Below the pieces are notes generated by a model that worked only from the letters and a program-made list of their open reading frames with translations, was not told the origin of the DNA and searched no databases. A DNA stretch of 64,000 nucleotides from Rhodohalobacter mucosus (GTDB lineage: Bacteria; Bacteroidota; Rhodothermia; Balneolales; Balneolaceae), in NCBI RefSeq assembly GCF_003150675.1, contig NZ_QGGB01000007.1:248001-312000 (forward strand), in the 5' to 3' direction. A program made the position numbers and the translations under genes. Below are positions 36,531-44,930 of the stretch, piece by piece; the first letter of the stretch is position 1; each line of letters starts with the position of its first letter.

Positions 36531-36884
36531 ATGAATGAGCCAACACGCTTATCGCTTCACGACAAGGTGCTTTTTGAAGATGGCAGCCACTGCTGCCTGG
36601 TAGCACTACGGGAAGTCAGATACTTTGAAACATTCGGCAATTACAGCAAAACTTTTTTCCCTGAAGGATCGCTGCTGATCCATCGGTCATTGAACTATCT
36701 TGAGTCCAGGCTGCCTTCAGATCACTTCTTCAGGGCCAATCGTCAGTTTATTGTCAATTTTTCACATATCCAAAACGTACACCTGCTGAAAGATTCCACC
36801 TATTCTATCGTAATGAGCTGTGGGAAACAGATCAATATATCCAGGAGGCGGTCTGCGGCATTCCGTGAGTTGCTCTGCTTATAG
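36531..36884 (+). CDS. LytTR DNA-binding domain regulator without receiver
   Basis: The 117-residue protein consists almost wholly of a LytTR domain: VALREVRYFETFGNYSKTF, LIHRSLNYLESRLP, HFFRANRQFIVNFSHI, SIVMSCGKQINISRRRSAAF. LytTR domains bind imperfect direct repeats and are usually fused to a receiver; this one is not, so activity must be set otherwise, perhaps by the membrane protein before it. Confidence 0.9.
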   Translation: MNEPTRLSLHDKVLFEDGSHCCLVALREVRYFETFGNYSKTFFPEGSLLIHRSLNYLESRLPSDHFFRANRQFIVNFSHIQNVHLLKDSTYSIVMSCGKQINISRRRSAAFRELLCL

Positions 36885-36981
36885 CACGGACCGGATCAAA
36901 AAGTGATTAAACGTTCAGGTATAATGGAGGGGCCTTTCAAGGGAGTGAATATCTAAAATACATGTTTGAGAGGATAAGATG

Positions 36982-37076
36982 GGAACCCTGCCACGTCAGT
37001 GCAGGCTTCGGTCAGATTCGTGTTGGTTTGGAGGGCTTATGCGACTACTCTTCTGGCCGAAACAAAACAGGGTTCC
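36982..37076. other. Candidate structured element flanked by inverted repeat
   Basis: Nine-base arms GGAACCCTG (36982-36990) and CAGGGTTCC (37068-37076) enclose an inner complementary pair TTCGG/CCGAA. The 95-base unit sits between the LytTR gene and a convergent hypothetical gene. It could be a non-coding RNA or a miniature element. The ORF covering it shows no family features. Confidence 0.4.
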
Positions 37077-37118
37077 ATTTTATAGTTGGATTATTAAAGA
37101 ACTGATTAAAATTCAGAT

Positions 37119-37637
37119 TCATGAAATGCGATCAATCGGTTTAGCGTACTGGTCAAAATGCTCTACACGGACTTCACCATCCCGGCTCAGTACCACTTTG
37201 TAGGTAATTTTATTTTTGTCAAAATTGCGGATCTCGACCTCATTGCCGATCATGGTCCACGATTTGAATTCATCCGAAACAAGTACTTCACAAAGGTGTT
37301 TGGGAAGTGCAACGTTACGCTGAATCACGGTTGCCCTGAGAAGTTCCCCGCGTGCGTTGTAGACGGCATAAACCTCCTCATTTTTCGATTTGCCTTCTAC
37401 CACATAGTTGCCGGTCATGTTGCTGCCGAGAATAACCTCTTCGAGATTACTTTGATTGAAGGGATTGTTGCTTTTAAGGCAATTCAGATCCTGAAAGCAG
37501 GCCAGGTTCCCTTCATGAATCGTTAGCGAGTTCACAAGGGTGTCAGGGTTCGAATGTTTATTCGGGTTGTTATCGTACGAATCCGATGTGGCTGCAAAAG
37601 CAAGCACAGTGGATAGAATTAAATTGCTGAGAGTCAT
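37119..37637 (-). CDS. Exported hypothetical protein
   Basis: The 172-residue product has a short signal peptide (ILSTVLAFAATS), an Asn-rich stretch with two cysteines (ACFQDLNCLKSNNPFNQ) and a beta-rich C-terminal half (VEGKSKNEEVYAVYNARGELLRATVIQ; ITYKVVLSRDGEVRVEHFDQ) that resembles PepSY-like folds in pattern only. I do not recognise a family. It is monocistronic. Confidence 0.65.
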   Translation of the reverse strand: MTLSNLILSTVLAFAATSDSYDNNPNKHSNPDTLVNSLTIHEGNLACFQDLNCLKSNNPFNQSNLEEVILGSNMTGNYVVEGKSKNEEVYAVYNARGELLRATVIQRNVALPKHLCEVLVSDEFKSWTMIGNEVEIRNFDKNKITYKVVLSRDGEVRVEHFDQYAKPIDRIS

Positions 37638-37944
37638 AATATTGGGTTTTAATTGAGGGTTAATGGCAGATACGATCTTTCAATTCAGGCTGTTTCGCTT
37701 TTAGAGCTTTCTTTTTTTGAACGGCATTATCAGGTGATGAACGGATCCCGTAATCGCTGTCCGGATGAGTTTTTTGAACCTAAAGGCAATGGTGAGGAAA
37801 AAACTGTTTCAGCAGCAAAAAAGCATCTGCTGCTATCATAGCTGTTTCATTGATTCAGGCTTCAGTTTAATCAATAGTTTTCGACAGGTATTGCATGGAA
37901 TTAATAGAACCTGATTCTTACAAGTGAATTGAATAGCTTTCAGC
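37638..37944. other. Gene-free region before glycosyltransferase
   Basis: This 307-base divergent gap contains a small hairpin AGCAGC/GCTGCT near 37810-37834 and no convincing gene. A 62-codon ORF from TTG 37653 was examined and not accepted. Confidence 0.45.
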
Positions 37945-39192
37945 ATGAAAGATTCAAAACACATTCTGATAATAGGTACTGTATGGCCTGAGCCTGATTC
38001 TTCAGCTGCAGGAAGCCGGATGATGCAGCTGATCAATCTGTTTCAAAAAAGCGGCTGGAAAGTAACCTTTGCAAGTCCATCTGCAAAAAGCGAACACTCG
38101 GAAGACCTGGAACAGCTGAACATTCGATGCGCCGCCATTGAGATGAACAGCTCGACATTTGATGACTTTATCAGGAAGGAGAAGCCTGATGCGGTTATGT
38201 TCGACCGGTTCATGATTGAAGAACAGTTTGGGTGGAGAGTGGCCGAAAACTGTCCGGAGGCAATCCGGATACTCGATACGGAAGATCTTCACTGCCTTCG
38301 TAATGCCAGAAAGAAAGCCGTTGAAGAAGGCCGCTCGTTTGCGGAAAAGGATCTCTTTCTGGACAACATGGCCAAACGGGAAATTGCAAGCATCTACCGG
38401 TGCGATCTCTCTCTGATTATTTCAGTTTATGAGTACGACCTGCTTCGATATCATTTCGGCATTGATAAATCATTGCTTTGTCATTTGCCCTTTTTGTTCG
38501 AACCTATTGAGGAATCCCAAAAAAATTCGCTGCCCTCATTTGATGAACGCTCAGGATTTATTACGATAGGTAACTTTCTACATGAACCAAACCGGGATGC
38601 GGTTATACAGCTGAAGGAGCAGGTATGGCCGCTGATTACCAAAAAACTGCCGGAAGCCAGATTGCACGTTTATGGTGCGTACCCCTCTCAGCATATTTTT
38701 GATCTCCATAATGAAGAAGAGGGCTTTTTAGTGCATGGCCGAGCAGATGATTCGTTCGACGTGGTAAGCCGGGCAAAAGTATTGCTTGCCCCTCTGCGTT
38801 TTGGTGCAGGCCTGAAGGGCAAACTGATCGAGTCGATGATTTGCGGAACACCAAGCGTGACAACCACGATCGGTGCAGAAGGCATCAACGGGTATCTGCC
38901 CTGGCCCGGTGCAGTGTCTGAAAATCCGGAAATATTTGCAGCATCAGCTGTGGAACTTTATCGCGATAAATTCACCTGGCAAAGGGCCAGTGAATACGGA
39001 TTCAAAATACTGGAACTGCGTTTTTTAAGAGAACGGCATGAAAAGCGATTTAAGGATACCCTTAGGGAGCTTATGTCGGGGCTGGTTGAGCATAGAAAAA
39101 CGAACTTTACAGGTGCCATGCTGATGCACCACACCATGGCGGGTACGAGATACATGTCGAAGTGGATAGAAGAGAAAAATAAAATCAAATGA
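37945..39192 (+). CDS. Group 1-like glycosyltransferase
   Basis: The 415-residue protein has an N-terminal GT-B half (HILIIGTVWPEPDSSAAGSRMMQL, the DDFIRKEKPDAVMFDRF region) and a C-terminal nucleotide-sugar half with HVYGAYPSQHI, VHGRADDSFDVVSRAKVLLAPL and FGAGLKGKLIESMICGTPSV, the last holding the conserved Glu. It transfers a sugar to an unknown acceptor, probably envelope polysaccharide. It is not part of a visible polysaccharide cluster. Confidence 0.85.
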   Translation: MKDSKHILIIGTVWPEPDSSAAGSRMMQLINLFQKSGWKVTFASPSAKSEHSEDLEQLNIRCAAIEMNSSTFDDFIRKEKPDAVMFDRFMIEEQFGWRVAENCPEAIRILDTEDLHCLRNARKKAVEEGRSFAEKDLFLDNMAKREIASIYRCDLSLIISVYEYDLLRYHFGIDKSLLCHLPFLFEPIEESQKNSLPSFDERSGFITIGNFLHEPNRDAVIQLKEQVWPLITKKLPEARLHVYGAYPSQHIFDLHNEEEGFLVHGRADDSFDVVSRAKVLLAPLRFGAGLKGKLIESMICGTPSVTTTIGAEGINGYLPWPGAVSENPEIFAASAVELYRDKFTWQRASEYGFKILELRFLRERHEKRFKDTLRELMSGLVEHRKTNFTGAMLMHHTMAGTRYMSKWIEEKNKIK

Positions 39193-39311
39193 AGTCAACC
39201 TAAGAAGGTTAAAGCAAAGGAAAGAAAAAGAATTCTTCTCAGCGATCTTATTGGATAATTCTGCAACTGTGCAGGCGACCAGGCCGAAATTCAAATATCA
39301 GTCATATTACA

Positions 39312-40250
39312 ATGAAAATCGTATTTCTCGATGCCTCTACCGTGGGTGACGTTCCGAATCTGGATTCTCTTAAGGAGATGGGTGATGTGACACTCTACCC
39401 GGTAACCAGGCCTGATGAAACAGAGGAACGTATCCGTGACGCAGAGGTCATCATCACAAACAAGGTGGTACTCGACAGGAAATTGATGAGCGGAGCGGCA
39501 AATCTGAAACTGATCTGTGTGGCCGCAACCGGAATGAATAATATTGACAGGGAAGCTGCAGAAGAACTCGGGATACCTGTGAAGAATGTGGCAGGTTATG
39601 CGTCGAACAGTGTTGCGCAAAGTACGTTTGCGATGGTCCTGCATCTGATGCAGGGAATTTCATACTATGACAGGTACATAAAGAGCGGAGAGTACTCGAA
39701 AAGCCCCATTTTCACACATCTGGGAAGGCCATTTCATGAAATTGCCGGCAAGCAGTTCGGTATTATCGGCCTGGGAAGCATCGGCCGCAGAGTGGCATCG
39801 ATAGCGGAGGCCTTTGGGGCGAATGTAGTTTACTATTCAACAACAGGTAAAAATACCGATCAGCCTTATGCGCTTCTGGGTCTGACAGAACTTTTAAAGA
39901 GCTCGGATTTTGTATCTGTCCATGCGCCGCTGAATGAGCAAACTGAAAACCTGATAGGGTACAAGGAAATGAAGCAGATGAAATCATCCGCACTTCTGAT
40001 CAATACGGGTCGCGGAGGCATAGTTAACGAAGAGGATCTGGTCAGAGCCATCGATGAGAAGCTGATTGCAGGTGCTGCCCTGGACGTATTTGAGAAGGAA
40101 CCTCTGCCCTCTGATCACCCGCTTCTGAGGGTTCAGAATCCGGAGAGGCTGCTGATGACCCCGCATATGACCTGGTCGAGCGTGGAGGCCAGGACGGAGC
40201 TGATTGAGGGGGTGAAGAGCAATATTGAGGAGTTTGGTCAGCGGAGCTGA
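39312..40250 (+). CDS. D-2-hydroxyacid dehydrogenase
   Basis: The 312-residue enzyme has the NAD motif GIIGLGSIGRRV, the substrate-binding VAGYASNSVAQST, the catalytic Arg in INTGRGGIVNEEDL, Glu in DVFEKEPLP and His in MTPHMTWSSVEAR. It belongs to the glycerate/hydroxypyruvate/phosphoglycerate dehydrogenase superfamily; a glycerate dehydrogenase-like role is likely but substrate is not settled by sequence. Confidence 0.9.
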   Translation: MKIVFLDASTVGDVPNLDSLKEMGDVTLYPVTRPDETEERIRDAEVIITNKVVLDRKLMSGAANLKLICVAATGMNNIDREAAEELGIPVKNVAGYASNSVAQSTFAMVLHLMQGISYYDRYIKSGEYSKSPIFTHLGRPFHEIAGKQFGIIGLGSIGRRVASIAEAFGANVVYYSTTGKNTDQPYALLGLTELLKSSDFVSVHAPLNEQTENLIGYKEMKQMKSSALLINTGRGGIVNEEDLVRAIDEKLIAGAALDVFEKEPLPSDHPLLRVQNPERLLMTPHMTWSSVEARTELIEGVKSNIEEFGQRS

Positions 40251-40309
40251 CAGCTTTGTTTGGGAGAGCAGAGCTCTCCCAAAGCATCCCTCCAATAGCC
40301 CCTATCACA

Positions 40310-41863
40310 TCAATTGAGTCCGCCACGGCGGTTCGGTGTTCTGGGATTGGGCCAGGTCATCTGTTCACCGGTTCGCGGGTTTATGGGAAGTACTCTTCGT
40401 TCACGTGAGGTTTTCTCCGGATCCTCACTGGCCATATAGGCAAGCGTGGCTATCAGGATCACGTTATTACGCACGTCATCAAATACCAGCTTATCATAGG
40501 TATCGCGGTTGGTATGCCAGGTGTAGTTCCAGTACGACCAGTTGAGTGAACTCAGGAAAAATCCCGGTGCACCGGCGCTTACAAAGGAGGCGTGGTCGGA
40601 ACCGCCTCCGCTTGGCATGCCCGGAAAGGTAGTTTCAATATGTTGCGTTACATCACGCGGAGCGGCCGACAACCATCTGCCGAGGTAGTCGTAGGAATTC
40701 ACAAAACCCTGACCGCTGATGCTTACTACACGGCCGGTGCCGTTGTCCTGATTAAACAGAGCCTGAAGCCCCTCAACAATGTCAGGATTGTCCTCCACAA
40801 AGGCAGCAGATCCGTTCAGGCCCTGCTCTTCAGCTCCCCAGAGCCCGACCAGAATGGTTCTTTTTGGGTTGGGATAGATTTTCTTGAGTATCCTGGCCAC
40901 TTCCATCATGGTAATGGAGCCTGTACCGTTATCGGTGGCGCCGGTGCCAGCTTCCCAGGAATCGTAATGTGCAGAGAGAATAATGTATTCATCGGGCTTC
41001 TCGGTTCCGCGTATCTCCGCTATCGTATTGAAAGTCGGAACCACACCATGATCTTTGGATTCTGCCCGAACACGGATAACGGGATCGTGTCCGCTTTCAA
41101 CCAGCCGGTAGAGCATACCGTAGTCTTCGAGCAAAATGTCGATGGTGGGGATGTTTTCCGTACCGGCCCCGAAAATTTTATTGGTACCGAATCCCTGGCT
41201 CCAGTTCGACATGATGATACCCGCCGCACCTGCTTCTTCGAGAGCCTGAACCAGGGTTCTGTTGTTGTGGCCGGTATTGGCAATTCGCTCTCTCCAGGCA
41301 CGTGTTGCATCCTGTCGCTCCTGACGTATTTTCTCCAGCGATTCCTCAGTGGCAAACTCCTCCCAGTTATAGTCGGGACGGCCGGTTGGCTGGTGCATGG
41401 AGATCATGACGAATTTGCCTTCCGCATTCGGAAGCCAGGCACTGAACTCTTCTTCATCAGACACTTCCGGAATAATTACCAGTCCGGCTTCCACGCCGCC
41501 TTCAGGAGTGGGAGGGCTCCACGCAAGCTGCATCGCTTCGAGGGTTACAACGCGGGGTGAAATCATGTCTACATGAGTTATGCCGCGCTCCCAGCCTCTC
41601 CATTCTCCAAATTGTTCATTTCTGGCGGTTATTCCCCAGTTTTCAAACGTTTCGACAGCCCAGTCGTGTGCGTGCTGCATCTGCGGGGTGCCGACCAGAC
41701 GGGGACCAATTACATCCATCAGGTGATGAGCCATCTCTTCGATCTGTGAATTTTCGGTGGCTTCCAGTACAATTTGTTCAACAATTTCGTCCTGATTCTG
41801 TGCAACGGCAGTAAAAACGAGGCAGAGAATCAGAAGGGCAGACATCAGGCTTTTTTGGATCAT
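40310..41863 (-). CDS. Secreted M28 family metallopeptidase
   Basis: I start at ATG 41863 (MIQKSLM), where the signal peptide LLILCLVFTAVAQ begins cleanly; the frame extends upstream to 41905. The 517-residue protein has a PA-like inserted domain (about 110-260) and an M28 catalytic domain with SAHYDSW, TDNGTGSI, GAEEQGLNG and HTNRDTYDKL supplying the two-zinc ligands and catalytic Glu. It resembles carboxypeptidase Q-like exported peptidases and is probably periplasmic or extracellular. Confidence 0.9.
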   Translation of the reverse strand: MIQKSLMSALLILCLVFTAVAQNQDEIVEQIVLEATENSQIEEMAHHLMDVIGPRLVGTPQMQHAHDWAVETFENWGITARNEQFGEWRGWERGITHVDMISPRVVTLEAMQLAWSPPTPEGGVEAGLVIIPEVSDEEEFSAWLPNAEGKFVMISMHQPTGRPDYNWEEFATEESLEKIRQERQDATRAWRERIANTGHNNRTLVQALEEAGAAGIIMSNWSQGFGTNKIFGAGTENIPTIDILLEDYGMLYRLVESGHDPVIRVRAESKDHGVVPTFNTIAEIRGTEKPDEYIILSAHYDSWEAGTGATDNGTGSITMMEVARILKKIYPNPKRTILVGLWGAEEQGLNGSAAFVEDNPDIVEGLQALFNQDNGTGRVVSISGQGFVNSYDYLGRWLSAAPRDVTQHIETTFPGMPSGGGSDHASFVSAGAPGFFLSSLNWSYWNYTWHTNRDTYDKLVFDDVRNNVILIATLAYMASEDPEKTSRERRVLPINPRTGEQMTWPNPRTPNRRGGLN

Positions 41864-42075
41864 GGGTGAATAGGGTTGGTTGATGTTGGAATCGGTAGCA
41901 TTCATAGGCTGAAAGTACTGTAATTGAACGGAAAAAAATCGTAAAAAACGGCTAACGGCAGAAGCACGCCGGATCCCCGCGCTGCTGAAAAAAATAAAAC
42001 CTCCCTGCCGGCAGAATTCCGGATGATTCTGCCTACCTTTAAAAGATCATTCAACTTCTGAAAAAGACATTCAGC

Positions 42076-43632
42076 GTGAAGAAAGAAATCAATATTCGGG
42101 TGGATCCTCAAACGGCGGCCGAACCCGGATTGCTAACATCATTTATTGCCGCAAAAGAGGATCTTCCGGAGGATGAGATCCGTCATGTAGAGATACTCAG
42201 GCGCTCAATCGACGCGCGGCAGCGCAACGTGATCATTAACCTGAGGGTGGAGGTGTATATTGATGAACCGTTCATGGAAGAACCGGTTACGCTACCCGAC
42301 TATCCGAATGTTCGAAATGAAGAGGAGGTGCTGATCATCGGAATGGGTCCGGCCGGACTCTTTGCTGCACTCAAACTGATCGAATGCGGCAAAAAGCCGG
42401 TGATTCTGGAGCGGGGGAAGGATGTAAAAGACCGGATTCGCGACCTCAAGGCGATCAACGTGGATCATATTGTAAATGAGGATTCCAACTACTGTTTTGG
42501 CGAGGGCGGTGCGGGCACCTACTCCGACGGCAAGCTGTATACCCGGTCGCACAAGCGCGGCAACGTGGAGCGAATTCTTAAGCTGCTTGTCGGCTTTGGT
42601 GCGGTGAAGGATATCATGGTGGATGCCCATCCTCATATCGGCACCAACAAGCTGCCGCCGATTATCGCTTCCATGAGAGAGTGCATCCTGCAGCATGGCG
42701 GTGAGATTTATTTCAATACCAGGGTGACAGACTTCATTCTGGAAAGTGACTCCATAAAGGGCGTAAGAACACAAGGCGGCGGGTCGTTCAAAGCAGACAG
42801 TGTGATCCTGGCAACGGGTCACTCAGCACGCGATATTTTCAGGCTGCTGGAGCGCAATGAGATTGAAATTGAGCTGAAACCGCTGGCGGTCGGAGTACGG
42901 GTTGAGCATCCGCAGAAACTGATCGACTCCATACAGTACAGCTGTGATGTGCGCAGCGACTACCTGCCGCCTTCGCCTTACAGCATTGCAAAACAGGTGG
43001 GCGATCGCGGCGTTTACAGCTTCTGTATGTGTCCCGGCGGGGTAATTGCTCCCTGTGCCACAAGCCCCGGAGAGATTGTGACAAATGGCTGGTCGTCATC
43101 GAGAAGGGCGCGGGCTACAGCCAACTCCGGAATTGTAGTGGAACTGAGCAAAGAGGACTTCAAACCGTTTAAAGAGCACGGAGCACTCGCAGCCGTAGAA
43201 TTTCAAAAAGTGATTGAGAAAAGGGCGTGGGAGGCAGGCGGTAAAACTCAGACCGCTCCGGCTCAGAGGCTGACTGATTTTCTGGAAGGCAGAATCTCGC
43301 AATCTCTGCCGAATACCTCCTATACGCCGGGTGTCCGCTCCGTTGAGCTGGCTGAAGTTCTGCCCGGATTTATTCATGAAGCACTAAAACGCGGATTTGT
43401 CAAATTCGAGCAGTCGATGAAGGGATACATCACGGAAGAGGCCATTGTACACGCACCGGAAACACGAACGTCCTCACCGGTTCGTATTCCGCGCGACAGG
43501 GAGACCCTGCAGCATATCCGGATCAAAGGACTCTATCCCTGCGGGGAGGGAGCAGGATATGCGGGTGGAATCATTTCTGCCGCAATGGACGGTGAAAAAT
43601 GTGCCGCTGCTTGTGTTAATCAGAATAGGTAA
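42076..43632 (+). CDS. COG2509-type FAD-dependent oxidoreductase
   Basis: The 518-residue protein has an N-terminal domain of about 85 residues (INIRVDPQTAAEP...), then a Rossmann FAD motif VLIIGMGPAGLFAALKL, the EDSNYCFGEGGAGTYSDGKLYTR signature of COG2509 spread over about residues 135-158, VGVRVEHPQKLID, YSFCMCPGGVIAP and C-terminal LYPCGEGAGYAGGIISAAMDG. The reaction is unknown. The start is GTG. It is monocistronic. Confidence 0.88.
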   Translation: MKKEINIRVDPQTAAEPGLLTSFIAAKEDLPEDEIRHVEILRRSIDARQRNVIINLRVEVYIDEPFMEEPVTLPDYPNVRNEEEVLIIGMGPAGLFAALKLIECGKKPVILERGKDVKDRIRDLKAINVDHIVNEDSNYCFGEGGAGTYSDGKLYTRSHKRGNVERILKLLVGFGAVKDIMVDAHPHIGTNKLPPIIASMRECILQHGGEIYFNTRVTDFILESDSIKGVRTQGGGSFKADSVILATGHSARDIFRLLERNEIEIELKPLAVGVRVEHPQKLIDSIQYSCDVRSDYLPPSPYSIAKQVGDRGVYSFCMCPGGVIAPCATSPGEIVTNGWSSSRRARATANSGIVVELSKEDFKPFKEHGALAAVEFQKVIEKRAWEAGGKTQTAPAQRLTDFLEGRISQSLPNTSYTPGVRSVELAEVLPGFIHEALKRGFVKFEQSMKGYITEEAIVHAPETRTSSPVRIPRDRETLQHIRIKGLYPCGEGAGYAGGIISAAMDGEKCAAACVNQNR

Positions 43633-43666
43633 AAAGTGCCGGGTGCATGGAGCCGGATGCACGTAC

Positions 43667-44614
43667 TCAGTTGCTTCTTGACCACTTTCTTCGTTCCCGC
43701 CGGCTCATTTCGGATGTAATCACTTCTTCAGGGTGTACACTCTCGTAAAGTTCGTTGCTTGTTACATGCAGCGATCTGTTTTGTGTGGTTCTGAAGACTG
43801 GCTTAATGTATCGCCAATTGCTGACACCATCAGCATCCGCGGGATTGAAAACCACCGAATCGTCATTTCGATAGTATACCAGCATGCGTATCTGATTGCC
43901 GAGTTCAAATTCATCTCCTGCCATTTTGCCGAGCGGCTGACCCGGATAAACGGTTTCGCCTTCACTTACATAAATTTCATCGTCTCGGAATACGGAGTAC
44001 CGGGCGAAAGTACAATCTTCATGAACCACGGTAACCGTGTTTCGGTTGCTTGTATACAGCAAATTTGAACCCGGATCATTCTCACCATCCTGTACATCGA
44101 CCACCACACCTTTCCGTGCCGAATAGATCTCTGTTTCATTTTCGGTTCGGAATGAGATGGAATACCAGTCATCGGGTGCTTCCCGGTTAACCATTTCACC
44201 CAGGTAACTCAGTTCGGAAGCCCTGGCAAACGTCCCTTCCCTGAATGGGAGCAGATACTCTACATCATCGGGATCCGTATCCAGACAACCAGAGTGGTAC
44301 CGCGTACTGTAACGGAAATGGCTCTGTTGGTCGGACCACTGCTTTGACAGTGTGAGCAGGCGGACTCTGGCCCCGCTTACATTTCGCGAGAATGGCAGAG
44401 CTTCCGACGCATCGAGGTTTCTGAGATCGGAAAAACCAATAGTAACGATCATCGGTATGGGAGTCCTGTTTATGGCATAAAAAGAATAGCCGTCACGGTT
44501 ATTTGCTTCATAAGTTACTTCAATGGGGCGGTGCTGGGCATTGGCGGAATGTGAGAGTCCACTCAGCATAATTGAGCACAGAATCCATGTTGAAAATGTA
44601 AGAATCTGTTTCAT
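43667..44614 (-). CDS. Secreted M23-like protein with lost catalytic residues
   Basis: From ATG 44614 (another at 44620) the roughly 315-residue protein has a signal peptide ending ANAQ, an N-terminal beta domain and a C-terminal duplicated hybrid-motif region resembling peptidase M23: EIYSARKGVVVDVQDG, TVTVVHEDCTFARYSVFRDDEIYVSEG, VYPGQPLGKMAG. The M23 zinc ligands (HxxxD, HxH) are not seen where expected, so it is probably a non-catalytic LytM-like regulator or peptidoglycan binder. The C-terminus is basic (SRRERRKWSRSN). Confidence 0.75.
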   Translation of the reverse strand: MKQILTFSTWILCSIMLSGLSHSANAQHRPIEVTYEANNRDGYSFYAINRTPIPMIVTIGFSDLRNLDASEALPFSRNVSGARVRLLTLSKQWSDQQSHFRYSTRYHSGCLDTDPDDVEYLLPFREGTFARASELSYLGEMVNREAPDDWYSISFRTENETEIYSARKGVVVDVQDGENDPGSNLLYTSNRNTVTVVHEDCTFARYSVFRDDEIYVSEGETVYPGQPLGKMAGDEFELGNQIRMLVYYRNDDSVVFNPADADGVSNWRYIKPVFRTTQNRSLHVTSNELYESVHPEEVITSEMSRRERRKWSRSN

Positions 44615-44649
44615 ATCCATTATTTCAATTCCATTCAGATAATAATTTC

Positions 44650-44667
44650 AATATGATATATATCATA
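44650..44667. promoter_or_regulatory. 18-base perfect palindrome upstream of M23-like gene
   Basis: ATATGATATATATCATAT is identical to its reverse complement and lies 36 bases upstream of the M23-like start codon, in the core promoter range on that strand. It is a candidate operator. The rest of the 44621-44930 gap holds no gene. Confidence 0.5.
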
Positions 44668-44872
44668 TCCATTATAAATAATCAAAGCACATTGGCGGAA
44701 ACAGGTTAGGCCCCGGAGGTTTAAGGTGGATCAATCCTGAAGTGCATATCGGTTGCAAACTAAGCGTCGTCTGCAGGGTATCCAGAGGGATTCACCTCAG
44801 TCAAAATGGTCGCTTTAAAGAGTGACGTTTCTTATGAATGCGTGCACACAGAATTGATATCTATTCAATAAT

Positions 44873-44908
44873 AAATCATCTCCTCTTTGATCATAGAGGA
44901 GATGATTT
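44873..44908 (-). terminator. Terminator of the DUF5916 gene
   Basis: Perfect 14-base arms AAATCATCTCCTCT and AGAGGAGATGATTT enclose eight bases, 23 bases downstream of the DUF5916 stop. The minus-strand read continues into an AT-rich ATTATTG. Confidence 0.75.
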
Positions 44909-44930
44909 CAATCTGCTTGCAAGTAGCAGG

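Noticed and set aside
36979-37203. 74-codon ORF after the LytTR gene
   Set aside because: It overlaps the inverted-repeat unit and the opposite-strand exported protein gene, and has no family features.
37653-37841. 62-codon ORF before the glycosyltransferase
   Set aside because: TTG start, no ribosome-binding sequence, mixed composition and no recognisable motif.
40592-41560. 322-codon plus-strand ORF opposite the M28 peptidase
   Set aside because: Antisense to conserved catalytic motifs, no motifs of its own.
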